This document shows, piece by piece, positions 49,402 to 60,855 of a DNA stretch of 64,000 nucleotides. The position numbers were made by a program, and so were the translations under genes. The DNA comes from Hybos culiciformis (lineage: Eukaryota > Arthropoda > Insecta > Diptera > Hybotidae): NCBI GenBank assembly GCA_964007475.1, contig OZ023274.1, forward strand, positions 91,039,213 to 91,103,212, written 5' to 3'. How positions within the stretch are numbered: position 1 is the stretch's first letter; each line of letters starts with the position of its first letter. Below the pieces are notes generated by a model. The model was not told the DNA's origin and ran no database searches. It worked only from the letters and a program-made list of their open reading frames with translations.

Positions 49402-52400
49402 CTACATACCAGTTTGATGAATTTTTTCACCAGAAGAACTTGATGGTGTTTGATTTTGTAATTGATATTGTTTAGCAAAACTGCTACGTAAAGTATCTTC
49501 AATGAGGGCAGCTATTTTTTCTCTATCGGACTAAAAAATAAAATAAAATAAAGTTTAGTACTTAATAATATTATCTATGCATAGTAATAGTATATTATGT
49601 TTTGAGCTATAACTCTAACATTGAATTATTTTATAGTTAAAAATAAAAAAAAAACAAACCTCATGTATAAACCCTAAATGAACTAATTCATTTGATAATA
49701 AATTTGCGGAATCATGATGAGTTACTTGACAAGTTAATTGTCGATTCATTTTATCATCCATTCGTAATAAAATAGTCATCTAGAAAAATTTATTAAAAAT
49801 TTTTTTTTATTTTTTTAGATAATTTTTCAAAAAATTAATATAACATACTAATAAGTCACAGCTGTCTTCTCTAGCTTTGACACTACACATCATATTTACA
49901 ACTTTTCGAGTTTCAACATCTATTGGTTCTGGTGTAACAGATTTAACAGATTCGGCAGCGTCGGGTGTAATTGCTCGGGGTCTTGGATGTGGCGGTTTCT
50001 TACCTGCGTAAGCAGTAAGTGGATAAATTCCATATCTAAAAAAAAATAATGATAAATACATTCATTTTTATAAAAGAGAGAATTTAATAATAATTAAAAA
50101 AAAAAGAAGAAAATAAATAATTTACTTGACATCTTCTACAAATTTTTCTAATTTTTCCGCTGATGGCACGTCCGATAACCTATATTCGATTAATTCTCCA
50201 TTATTAAGTGTAATATCAGCTAAAACTATTTCAGGTTTATAAAGACGTTGCATCATTTCATCGATGATAGTTTCCGAAAAATGGGCTAAAAAAAATTATT
50301 ATTAAAACATAAACTGTTTGTATTAAGCAGATATGAAATAAATAAATAAATAAATAAATAAAACATTGCACATAGAATTTTTTTACTAGTTTCTTTTCCA
50401 TAATATTATACCTTTTCCATTGTATTATAATTATACATATTATGGAAAAGGTAACGTAACAAATTTCAATAAAATCTAGAAAATTATTAAATATGGATTC
50501 TAGGAAAATATTAGGAGTAGATGTACAAAAATCAAATACTAGGTAGAGTACAAAAATCAAATACTAGGTAGAGTCTGGAGTGGCGTGATATGATGAAAAT
50601 AATTTTTCACGTTATCGACTGTTTATTCTATATTAATTAATTTCAAAAACTTACTCTTTTTACGAGCAGAATTCACCAAACAATGGGCTGCTAATAGTTT
50701 TAACGCATGAACTTCAAATAATAATGGATGAAACAATAATTCATGGGCACTAGGACGTTTAGTTGGATCTCCGTTTAGGCACTTGAGTATAAAGTCCTTC
50801 TGTTGATCATCTTCTAAGCTTTCGGCTGTTCTTAATATATGTTCTTCTGTCACATTACTACCAGAATCACCATTACCTTGAATTTCTAAAGCAGCCATTT
50901 CTAATGCGCATACTCCAAAAGAATAAATATCAATGGCAGGTGTTACAGCATCTGAAAACATACAATTTTTGTTTTAGATTTTTAAATAAGTTTTAAATAA
51001 ATTTAATATACCAGCATATTCTGGGGCAATAAAGTGAACATTTTTAACATTTTCTCTATAAGTCTTAACATGACGATGAATAGCATCTGGTGCTACACTA
51101 CCAATTTTAACTAGACCATTATGTTGAATAAATATTGTATCACAGGTTAAATTGCCGTGTATTATTGGCGGTGAACAGGAATGCAAATAGCTAAAAAATT
51201 TAATAGTTATTGAATTAAAAATTTTGTATGAAAATAATAATAAGTACATTTTTAAATATACACTAAAAAAAAATAATTCATAGTTCTTTTTGATGGTAAC
51301 TTTCTTGTGTTTAATATAATTTTCGGTTATGACAAAAGAATTAATATTTAGATCTAATTGCGTCATTTTTATAAATTTTAAATTGTATATAAACATATCG
51401 GAAATTGAGATAATTCTGCCACAACCACAAATTCAAAAATTTACTTTATGTCAAGTTTGCAAATTTGCATTTTTTTAAATAAAAATAATATTTTTAAATA
51501 ATATATTAAATAATACAGAAAATCATTAAAATCACATTAATTTTTATTTAGTATTTATATTTAGTGATATGTAATACGACAAAAACATTTATGTAAACAA
51601 TGACGATATGGTTGTTCTAGAAAAATATGTTTCAATATTATATTTATTAAAATAACTCATGTTATTGTTATTTATCAGATTAATGAACTTATTTGATAAA
51701 TCGATTAATTTGTAGAGTAACAAAATAAGACAATCGAATTTTAGTTACTTTTAAAAATTCTAGAATAGAAATGTTTAATTATTAATATTATTATCACTAA
51801 ATTAGTTAATACGTAGAAAAATAAAACTAAATGAATTGGAAATGGACAGCAATGTACTTAGTTTTAGAGTTTATTGAATATATTATTACAAAATTTAATT
51901 CTATGTTTATAAATAAAAAACCTTAATGAATCCAAGAAGTTTTTTTTATAAATATTTAAAAACAAACCTTAGCGCTGATAAAATTTGTGTACACCATCGT
52001 TTCCAAGCATGCAATGGCAGGCGTTTAACATTACGTTTAGTTCTTTTGAGGAACTGTTTCAATGAACCGGATGACATGTATTCGGTTATAAATATGACCT
52101 GAATTAAATTAAAAAAATAATAATATTATCAAATGCTTAAATAAAGAGATTTATTTATTGAATGATTTTTATTAGTTTACTAAATTTGAGGCCAGACCAA
52201 TAATATTAAAATTTTTCGCAATAATCAGTTTAATATAAGAGTACTGTAGTAAGTATTTGGTTTCAGGTAAAAATTTTTAAATTGTAAAATATTTTCCAAA
52301 CTAAAATTAAATTACATTTGAAAATTTTTTATAATTTTTTTCTATAATACAGTTTTTATCATTTCATATTACATATTTATAATGTTTCTTTGATTTTAAA

Positions 52401-52803
52401 ATTTTGCTATTGCTATTTAAATTATTTAAAGTGAATATATACCCACCCTAGGTTTATCGTTATGCGTATCAGTCCAATATCGATGAAATTTTACTATATT
52501 TGGATGTTCTAATTGTGTCAAATTTTCAAATACTTGTTGTATTTTTTCTTCTTGACTTTTGAAATTTTTTCTTTCTGAAAATTGTACTTCATTCCACACA
52601 ACTTCAACACCTTCTTCGGTATCCATAGCTAAATGTGCACAATCGATTCCAGGGACATCACGCTGTTCAACTTCTTCTCTCCTCTTCAACCATCGTCCAC
52701 ATGGACTTTCCTCTAAAATTTCGCTTTCTTCTTCAGAATCATCACCACTTTCACGTGGTGATTTATTCAAATCTGGATCATTACTAGACCGGCTACCCGG
52801 CAT
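49402..52803 (-). CDS. Madm: Nuclear receptor-binding protein, pseudokinase (Madm)
   Basis: Adaptor pseudokinase; NRBP1 and its fly homologue Madm act in growth, secretion and protein turnover. Eight exons join in phase: 52803-52447, 52098-51968, 51190-51012, 50951-50655, 50285-50126, 50035-49849, 49779-49660 and 49530-49402, giving 519 residues if the stop at 49402 is used. The N-terminus has an acidic patch then SEILEESPCGRWLKRREEVE and AMDTEEGVEVVWNEVQFSER. The kinase-like domain (about 55-320) lacks catalysis: the ATP-binding Lys is replaced in VVWNEVQF, HRD reads HGN (PPIIHGNLTCDTIFIQHNG) and DFG reads GSV. After it come GIYPLTAYAG, TPEPIDVETRKVV and a C-terminal helical segment. The ATG at 52803 is the first in frame. 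A further last exon at 46952-46998 is likely; see that entry. Exon 4 could also use an earlier donor, but phase favours GTAAGT at 50654. Confidence 0.94.
50341..50364. repeat. (AAAT)n microsatellite in Nrbp intron 4
   Basis: About six AAAT units. Confidence 0.85.
50409..50453. repeat. Inverted repeat in Nrbp intron 4
   Basis: TACCTTTTCCAT at 50409-50420 pairs with ATGGAAAAGGTA at 50442-50453, and the inner TGTAT...ATACA extends the stem. A 45-base near-palindrome that could form a stable hairpin in the transcript. Confidence 0.85.
50523..50572. repeat. Two perfect tandem copies of a 25-base unit
   Basis: The unit begins GTACAAAAATCAAA and ends CTAGGTAGA, at 50523-50547 and 50548-50572, in Nrbp intron 4. 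The copies are identical. Confidence 0.9.
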
Positions 52804-54014
52804 TACTGATATTTATATTTAGTATTTACAAACAATATTCAATGAGAAATTCGATAATGAGTTTTTGTTTTTGTGTATTTTTTTATTATAAATTACTTAT
52901 GACTTTTCTTCTTTTTGTTTTTTTTTGACAAAAATTGGTAAATCTTAAAAATTATTTTTATACCACATAATAAAAATAAGTCTAAGATTTCTTGTTTTAT
53001 TCATTATTGGTTACAACATTATTGTAATTATCTGAAAAATAAAAATATTGAAATTAAAATAATTTTTTTTTGCAAAATATTTGAAGGTCTATAAATAATG
53101 TGTCCAGGATATAAAATGAGCCGGTAGTTCATACATAAAGAATATTGTTTCAATCAAAACTTTTTAACAATAATTAAAATTACTTAAAAACATCAATAAG
53201 TTTTTATTACAACAATGTTATGCGAAATTCTTTTGTATTGTATAATGTTTATCATATACATATTAAAGAATTTTATAGGAATGAATCATCACAGAGTTTA
53301 TTGTATTATTTCAATATGATTGTTTTCAAAGATAACCATCAAAAAGTTTCACTTTCGTCTGAATACCTAAAAAACAACCTTTGAATATTGTTATTTTATT
53401 TTTGTCTCGTATTCATAATATATTATGTAGACAGTCTAGAAGTAATTGTGACTCATATCCCAATCACACTATATAAATATTCAAGAAATAAAAAAAAAAA
53501 ATGATTCCGTCTGTATTATCTATCCATAGTGTATATGCACTGTTCATATAATATTATATTTTTATATGAACTTATAATAAAAAAATATGTTTAAAAAAAA
53601 ACTGTTTTGGAATCATTTACATTTTACATTACATACGATTGAATTAATTATAAAATTTTAAACAGGGTGGCTCAATAAATCGTAAACACTTCTTTAATGA
53701 AATAAATTAAATATTGAGTGTAAATACATATTTAGAAAATTAGAATATTATAAATAAAATAAAATTTTGACTATTTGTCTATTATGGGAATAGACAAAAT
53801 AAAATAAGACAAAATAAAGTATCAACTAATTAAGTACCTATTTGACAAAAAAAAAAACCAATTACTGAGTACATACTTGTTACTAAAAAAAAGAAATAGA
53901 AACAACAAAAATTTATTTCTGCTGCCAAGATTTTAAAAAAATACTGCAAGAGAAAAAAAAGAGTATTCCATGTATAAAAACAAACTTAAACTTAATTCAA
54001 TTGAATAAACCGAA
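52804..54014. other. 5' flank of Nrbp
   Basis: Presumed Nrbp leader and promoter. A+T-rich; no TATA box or initiator can be assigned with confidence and no exon is seen. Confidence 0.4.
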
Positions 54015-54087
54015 ATACATTCTGAGATGGGAATCGAACTGACAGTCGACAACAGGATACACAACTTAATTACGACCACACCCTGTA
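54015..54087 (-). repeat. tRNA-derived SINE-like sequence
   Basis: On the minus strand a T-arm-like CAGTTCGATTCCC gives a near-canonical B box (AGTTCGATTCC), preceded by GTGTGGTCGTAATTAAG at the right distance for a degenerate A box. No full cloverleaf can be drawn, so a SINE head or pseudo-tRNA is likelier than a gene. Confidence 0.45.
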
Positions 54088-55780
54088 AGTTTCTTAAAAG
54101 AGTAAATCAATTTAAAAAAATTATAAAATTATGTATTTTAATATAAGATTGACATAGGAATTTTGAAAATAAAAATTTGAATTGCATTTTGTTATCATTT
54201 CAGTGCATAATCACAAATACAATGCTTTATTATAATGTAGATAAGTATGTATAAAATGTACTTAAAATAAAAAACTAACTTTAAGTATAGTTTATAGATT
54301 ATTGTTTGTAAATCATTAAATACTTAAGGTCCAAGAAAAAAAATCAAATTTCAATCAAATCACATCATTTGAAAAACCGACAACGAAAATTTAAACAATG
54401 TCGTGCCATTAATATACTGGAATTTTCATTTAGTCAAAGAAAATTTATTACCCTTTTGACAGCGATTTTATTTAACGTATCTAATTTTCATAATTTAACA
54501 TCGTTCTGCCTAAAAATGAAATATAAAAACTCATTAGGTAATATAATTCTACTTAATTGTTTGTCAAAACAAAAATGTTTTTCCTTAGATTTATGACAAA
54601 AAATGGGAAAAAGTAAATACCCTTATACTTTGTTCACACCTTAAAATATTTCCGGAAAAAAATTGATAAAAAAATGGTGCGAACAAGATATTACATAGTA
54701 AATTAGTACGTTTGTTAGTCTTTTTCCAATTTTTTTTTTCCACTTAATAGATTATGCTAATATTGTAATTTTGGAAGCTTGAGGTATACTTTATACTTAA
54801 AATTAACGTATTAAATTTCATAACAATTTCTTACTCAAAGAAAAATTTTAAAAATGGCAATGAAAAATTATTATATAAGACGATAAAGCGGCGACGACTA
54901 TGATGATTTTTGTATACCTAATTAAGTTGAAGTTCTACTTGAATATAAAAAATTTACAATAATTTTATAATTTTAGCTATAACAACTTAAGAATGATTTT
55001 TATTGCATGCATGAAGAGTTAAGTAAAAAAAAAAAGAAAAAAAAAGCAAGAAAAAATACATTTCTCCAAAAATAGAAATATCGTTGAAGGTTTATTTTAA
55101 GGTGAAGGGCTTTAATTAATGTAAAACAAGTTGAAAAATCAATATAGCTTTCAACGGAATAATAAATGGATTATGCGAATTAAAAAGTATGAAGATTGTT
55201 TTCCTTTTCTTCCTATCTAAAAATATATACAATTGTATATTATACAATTCTTATTATTCTATTATACATAAACTATGTGAAGATGTGTATAGTACATAGA
55301 ATACATATTATATTCAAGTAAAAATTCCGATTGAACCTCAAATAAAAAAATAAAAAATAGAAGGAAAAAATTCAACAGGTGTCATTAAAATTCAAATAAT
55401 AAAACATAAAGTAAGGACATCTTTGTTGGTTAAAAATACATGATTTTTTGTTTTTCGTAGAAGAATATTCACTGCAATTGATTTGAAACAAAAAAAATAA
55501 ACATATATAATTACCAAGAGGTTATCTACACCTACTATAGTACTTTAGTATTGTTTATTATTAAATTTAAATGCTGCCAGAAATTCATTGAATTTTACAA
55601 TTTGGATAACTCATTAAAATTCAAGGAAACTATTTTGGAAGTTTGGGGTTTTTTCGAGGGTTTTTCAGACTGAAAAAAAAAATCAAATTAAGTGGATTGT
55701 GAATAATATGGGCTTTAATCTTATTACCTTTTATTATAAATTTTAAGCTTTAGGACTACGCTGAAACAAATATATTTATA
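54088..55780. other. A+T-rich intergenic sequence
   Basis: The 75-codon frame at 54369-54596 shows no family features and is taken as chance. Nothing else is supportable. Confidence 0.5.
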
Positions 55781-55940
55781 TATCTTCTTCGATATATATA
55801 AAAATTAATGTATGTCTGTTTGTCTCTTGTGTATTCCTAAACTGTTTGACCGATTTCGATGAATTTGGAGAAGTTGTTGTCCGAACCCCAGGGAAGATTT
55901 ACCACCTATGAAAATGGACAAGAGTACTAAGTACATAACT
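55781..55940 (+). repeat. Dispersed arthropod-type repeat fragment
   Basis: The sequence TATATAAAAATTAATG, TGTCTGTTTGTCTC, then ACTGTTTGACCGATTTCGAT and GAATTTGG resembles a repeat motif common in many arthropod genomes. The element class cannot be decided from this copy, and its ends are not visible. Confidence 0.4.
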
Positions 55941-56736
55941 TTTGTTCAGTTCCTACAGGTAATAAAATTTAATTATACTATAATAACAGGTTTAAAGTTG
56001 GAACACATGTTTGCTGGCCTTAAAAATAACAGTATCGCGATTAATAGATATGTATTTGAAGTATTTGGATTGGCCGACTAATTTAATAAAAGGGTTTACT
56101 AAATTTTCATTTTATTTCTCCAATACTAATTTACATGATTTTTATTTCTCATACTACTTATCCGTTTAATTCGGTTTTATTCCAACTTTTATTATACAGT
56201 CGGTTAAAAGTAAATTATGTAGGTATCGTTTTCAAATATTTTTTAATAAATATTTTAAAAATAGCATATTATTATTAAACCAGCTACCACTCGTTCATCG
56301 TAGCCGGCAATAGAAAATATTTTAATCCAAATACATAATATTAAATTATATTATATCAAAGCCTTGACTAAAAAAAAATTTTTTTCATCTCATTGACTTG
56401 AAAGAGAAAGGAGTTTTACCACAATATTTTTTTTTCTGTTTTTTTATAGATAAAACTATACAATTTTATTACTTATCTTTATCTATAAATGTGTAAATTC
56501 ATTAATAAAATAATATTCATTAAGAAATATAAAGATTCATATAAATATTTTTATTTATTATAAATTATTAAAGTAAGTACTGTACATACATATGTACTTT
56601 ATTTCTTTTTTATTATTACTTATTTTTATGAGATTCATTCATTATATTTTATAATAAATGAATAAATTGGTCGATAATTTATTTTTATGTAATTTATGTA
56701 CCTACTTACTTATAAATTTTTTAGACTCGAATCGAC
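55941..56736. other. A+T-rich intergenic sequence
   Basis: May include the 3' part of the preceding repeat (to about 56090). No gene seen. Confidence 0.45.
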
Positions 56737-56740
56737 TTAA

Positions 56741-57258
56741 CCCTTTGACGACCACAGGCAAATATGCTTGCCCAGGGGTTTTTTGCGTTTATAACTGTTC
56801 CTTTAACTATTATAGTATTGGCGTCCGAAGGTGGTTTGTAGAGGAGGGTTGAGGCAACAAAGTAGTAGTGGGGGGTAAGTCTCTACTTCGTCGCACTTGC
56901 CCTGTGGGAGTCACTAAAGTTAGTCAAAAAGTGTTTTTAATTGAAGGGGCTGCCACTTGGCGAAGAAGAAGTGGACCTGGCTGAGATTTAGGTACGTTTT
57001 GCCTTCATCTATTACCTTTTCTGAAGCTTCTGTGAGTTTTTACTAGCCCGCAGTGGCCAAAAATAAGATTGGCAAGTATATTTGCCTGTGGGTTGAAAGA
57101 GAAGTTTTTACCCAACTATGTTTGCCAAGAGAAAAAAGGGACAACGAGGAGGTTTAGGGGGCCAATTTTTTGTAACATAACTATTATTAGGTTACAGATG
57201 ACGAAAATCAAAAAAAAATCAAAATCGCTTCGGCCAAAAAAGTCTGGTCCTCAAAGGG
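56741..57258. mobile_element. piggyBac-like MITE flanked by TTAA
   Basis: A 518-base element whose ends read CCCTTTGACGACCA on the left and, reverse-complemented, CCCTTTGAGGACCA on the right. Both sides are TTAA (56737-56740 and 57259-57262), the piggyBac target site, and CCC at the terminus fits that superfamily. A subterminal CACAGGCAAATATGCTTGCC at 56752-56771 recurs inverted at about 57071-57090 with one or two changes, a likely transposase-binding motif. The interior is GC-richer than its surroundings and encodes no transposase; the 72-codon frame at 57069 is chance. Confidence 0.85.
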
Positions 57259-57262
57259 TTAA

Positions 57263-58155
57263 CTCATATGTGTGCAGATATATATGAATTACTTACTTTT
57301 CATACAAAAAAATATAATTAAACATTAAATAAAAATGAACAATTATCACATTAGGTCAATACACTTTTTTCTGTTTTTTTTTTTTTTTTTGTAGTATTTT
57401 TACGTTTTGAGAGGTTTGCGAATTTTTTTTTTTTGTGAAAATACAAAAAAAAAAGTTTGCAATCTCATAATAAGTCAAATTCCACATACCTACTTCATAA
57501 CTATAATATGAGCAAAAATTACATTTTTAAAGCTTTTGCCGTTCAACCACCTTTATTATTTCATAAATTATTCCCATATTTATAAATTTGTGGGAGTTTT
57601 TGAATTCTTAGAGATTTCTTAATGTTTCAATGTGTGAATTATATAAATCTGTATCAATTTTACTCCGTATCTAAATCTAAATGACTTAGAAAGGTAATAG
57701 TGTGTTAGTATATACTCTAAAATCTTTGCCAGTTAACAAATTCTTCCTATAAATTGTAATGAATATGCTAGAAATTATATATAAAAAACCTTCCCGCCAG
57801 GATTTATATCAGACTTTTCAACCTATGATTGCTGTACATACATTTTTAAAGAAATAAATATAAACTAACAGCTTTCACTATAAGTAACTAATTAATTTTT
57901 GATATTTAAGCTAATAAAATGAATTAAAAAAAAAAATAACCGTGGGTAGGTTCTTATATTTTTAAATCCACATACCTAACTGTTATTATTATTATTATTG
58001 TTTCTATTTGCTCTTAATTCAAAAGTTATGTCATTTTTCCTTCAAATAAGCTATACATGATTTAAATAAAAAAAAAATTTATTTTACTTATAAAAGTTGG
58101 ATTTATTTAATATTTTCACTACAGATTATAGGAAGTATTATAAGTATAAGTAACA
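57263..58155. other. A+T-rich intergenic sequence
   Basis: Poly-T and poly-A runs; no gene or element recognised. Confidence 0.5.
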
Positions 58156-58226
58156 TGCAGTATATAGGGTACTAGGATGAAAATTGTGATGCAGTATACA
58201 GGGTACAGCACTAGGATGCAAATTGT
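58156..58226. repeat. Imperfect tandem duplication, about 35 bases
   Basis: TGCAGTATATAGGGTACTAGGATG and its variant with TACAGGGTACAGCACTAGGATG, each followed by an AAATTGT-type end, at 58156-58187 and 58190-58226. Confidence 0.75.
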
Positions 58227-58278
58227 CTAGAGTTATTGTTTCTGTTTTTTCTAAACTTTATTATAATTCTTCGATGTG

Positions 58279-58497
58279 AGGTCCTAATGAGATAAATTCA
58301 TTTTGATCGGAAATCAGATTAATATCGCATTCAATGTAGAACCTAAGCAGCATGTTTATGCAAAAGCATTAAGATAAGTCACGAGATAAGTCCACATTAG
58401 TTTAAAAAGTTAAAAAACGTGTACTTAGATATTTAGATATACTTTTTTGACAAAGCAAACATTTCAAAAGCTTTCTGGCCTTATCTTATTAGGACCT
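58279..58497. repeat. Short inverted-repeat element (possible MITE)
   Basis: AGGTCCTAATGAGATAA at 58279-58295 and TTATCTTATTAGGACCT at 58481-58497 are inverted copies with one mismatch. The outward flanks also partly mirror (ATTCTTCGATGTG against the complement of CCCATAAAAGAAT). No clear target duplication. Confidence 0.55.
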
Positions 58498-59809
58498 CCC
58501 ATAAAAGAATTTCGATTTTTGAGTTAACAAGACGATTTCATTGAACTGGGTTGTAGGTACATAATGTATTCTTATGCTAACACTAACTACTTATATAGGC
58601 AATACAATTCTCTAGTTCAAAGTTAATATTAGTTAAAATTTGTTTCTAGCTTTTGGAAATGAAATAATTTTTCAAGGACTTTCAATTGTTTGTTTAATAA
58701 CGAAAAATTGATATAAAATCACTGGCCTAAAAATGATTTATTATATTCTATCCTCGATTCTATCATTATATATACTAACATATATTTTTTTTTTCTGATA
58801 TAACTTAACTATATAAGTTAAGTAAGTAGGTACATTAAAAATTTCAAGTTTTTATGAAAATAAAAAAATAACTAATATAATAAAAATATAATTTTGCAGC
58901 AAACTTATTTATATACATATATTTCTTGAATGCAAACTGAAAACGTTTTCATGTTTATTTTATTTTTAGTTATTTAATTGTTGTTTTTTTTATTATTATT
59001 CTTTGAATATACAAGTCTTTAGCATATAAATATTATAAATAATACTTATCTATATTCATATAGGTATACCCAATTCTTGTGTTATTTTGATTTTGACGAA
59101 TTTCAGTCAGATGGTCTAAAATTAATAATTTATTACGAGTATGCTAGGCAGAAATTTCGTCGCATATAAAATACTTATACCTACATAAGTAATAATTTTT
59201 ATTAAAAACAAATATTTTCCTTTATACTTTTAACTGCGAAAAACTTCTTTTTTTTTTTTTTAGGTAAGTATATTTTCGATAAATAATAAAAATAGTTTAA
59301 TTTCGAAATGAAATTAAGGAAAATTAAGAACTTGTATGATCAAAATTTTTTTTTGAATTTTTTTTTTCTGAAACAATATTATTGCCTCGATTAATGCATT
59401 ATACCTACTTATTTTTATTTTTCTTTCAAAATTTCAATAAATAAGAATAATACAATTATAATAAAACAGAATAAATTAAATAATTCAATTACTTTAATTA
59501 CGCCTGACGATTTTGTTAAAGAAACAAACAAAATAAACGCAAAAAAAGAATACATAAGTACGTATATAAATACTTTTATATTGTATTGTAAACTTAAAAA
59601 AAAATCTCTTCTCTGCTCTTAATAATAATATATGATAATGTTCTACTAATTTAAAAATATATATTAAATATAAATAAGTATAATATACGTTTTATTTTTA
59701 TTTGTAAATTTAACAATATAACGTATGTAAGTATATATGCAATATAATGTGTAAAAAGCTTTTCTTTCATAAAAATAATTTCATTTAGAAAAATAAAAAT
59801 ATTTGATTT
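58498..59809. other. A+T-rich intergenic sequence
   Basis: No exon or element that I can support. Confidence 0.5.
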
Positions 59810-60190
59810 TTGTCACAAATTATGAAAAGATCGCTAACTAATCTAAATAGAATGAGAAACAACATAATGGTATTATCAAGCAGCAAAGAAAACTTATATT
59901 TACGAAATTGGAAGAAAACTAAGTGCTATAAGATTCGAATTGATCAAACATTTCCCGGCCGACAAGAATTGAAATTTCAAATAGTTAATTGAATTAATGT
60001 CTATTTTGTAATTTGATATTATTTTTTTAAGATATCGGTGTGATCATAGGCTTTCCTTACAATTCACATCCTATGATTCTAATCTAATTACAAATTACTC
60101 TAATTCTCATCGCCCACGCATCTCGTTTGAGGCATTCCTCTTCGCCATGTACCGATACGATTTTCCCATTCGGGCGTTGATTAGTTGCAA
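59810..60190 (+). other. Two exon-like plus-strand frames, unidentified
   Basis: A frame at 59810-59992 reads SSSKENLYLRNWKKTK, then FPGRQELKFQIVN and a stop. After a TTTTTTTAAG acceptor-like site near 60030, a second frame stays open for about 50 codons (HRPRISFEAFLFAMYRYDF, then PIRALISCN and a TAA). The second block, about 60040-60190, is GC-richer than its surroundings. I recognise neither peptide. They could be remnants of a mobile element or the end of an unknown gene. Confidence 0.25.
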
Positions 60191-60722
60191 TTAAGTCATT
60201 TAAGTGTAGTTATTCTTTTCATTCAATTCTGAAATAGTTAAGTTTCTAAATTCAAATTTGATTAAACCGAGGATTAAACTCTTTTATATAATTTCGATTT
60301 TTTTTTTTGAATAACACAAATTATTAATCTCCTGGAGTGTTTTTGGCAAATTTTCCGCTGAAATTTATCTACTAAAGTAACTAATAAAATCTATATTAAT
60401 GATTTTTTTTTTTTTTTCAAGGTTGAAATTCCGCAAAATCCTTTTAAATGGTAATTTATTCAAAAAAAAAAATTATGTTTTTAATACATTTATGCATGAA
60501 AGATGATAATAAAAATTTCCAGGTTAATAATTCCTCCTTTATCTCTACAAATTGGTTTCTGTTTCTAAGCATAAGCCTAAGTTATTGTAATGACAATGTA
60601 ATATATAATAATTTCTTTTAATCAAATAAGTAAGTAACCAAAATTCTAATGGCTAACAAATTCAGAGCAAGCTTAATGCATGATAGAGACGAGTTAAATG
60701 TTTATTCAACGTTAATTTGCCA
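60191..60722. other. A+T-rich intergenic sequence
   Basis: Nothing recognised. Confidence 0.5.
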
Positions 60723-60855
60723 GCTTAAAATGAATTCATCTGTAGGGTTGTTGAAAGTGTTTTTCAACAATACCTTCAACCTGGCTGAAAAACATCGAGC
60801 CATTTTGCTATTTTCTATGAGTACGTACAAGTTGATAGACAAGTAGTGTGTACTA
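60723..60855. repeat. Dispersed repeat, copy A
   Basis: Similar to 62642-62760: both hold CATCTGTAGGGTTGTT / CGTCTGTAGCGTTGTT, GTGTTTTTCAACA / GTGTTTTTTAACA, TTCAACCTGG, CCATTTTGC and end AGTGTGTA. This copy contains a short palindrome TTGTTGAAA...TTTCAACAA. It has no protein signal. Confidence 0.6.

Noticed and set aside
54369..54596. 75-codon plus-strand frame
   Set aside because: No motif, no flanking splice sites, Phe/Leu/Lys-biased composition like the background.
57069..57287. 72-codon frame MASIFACGLKEKF...
   Set aside because: Runs out of the piggyBac-like MITE across its inverted repeat and TTAA; not a transposase and not conserved-looking.
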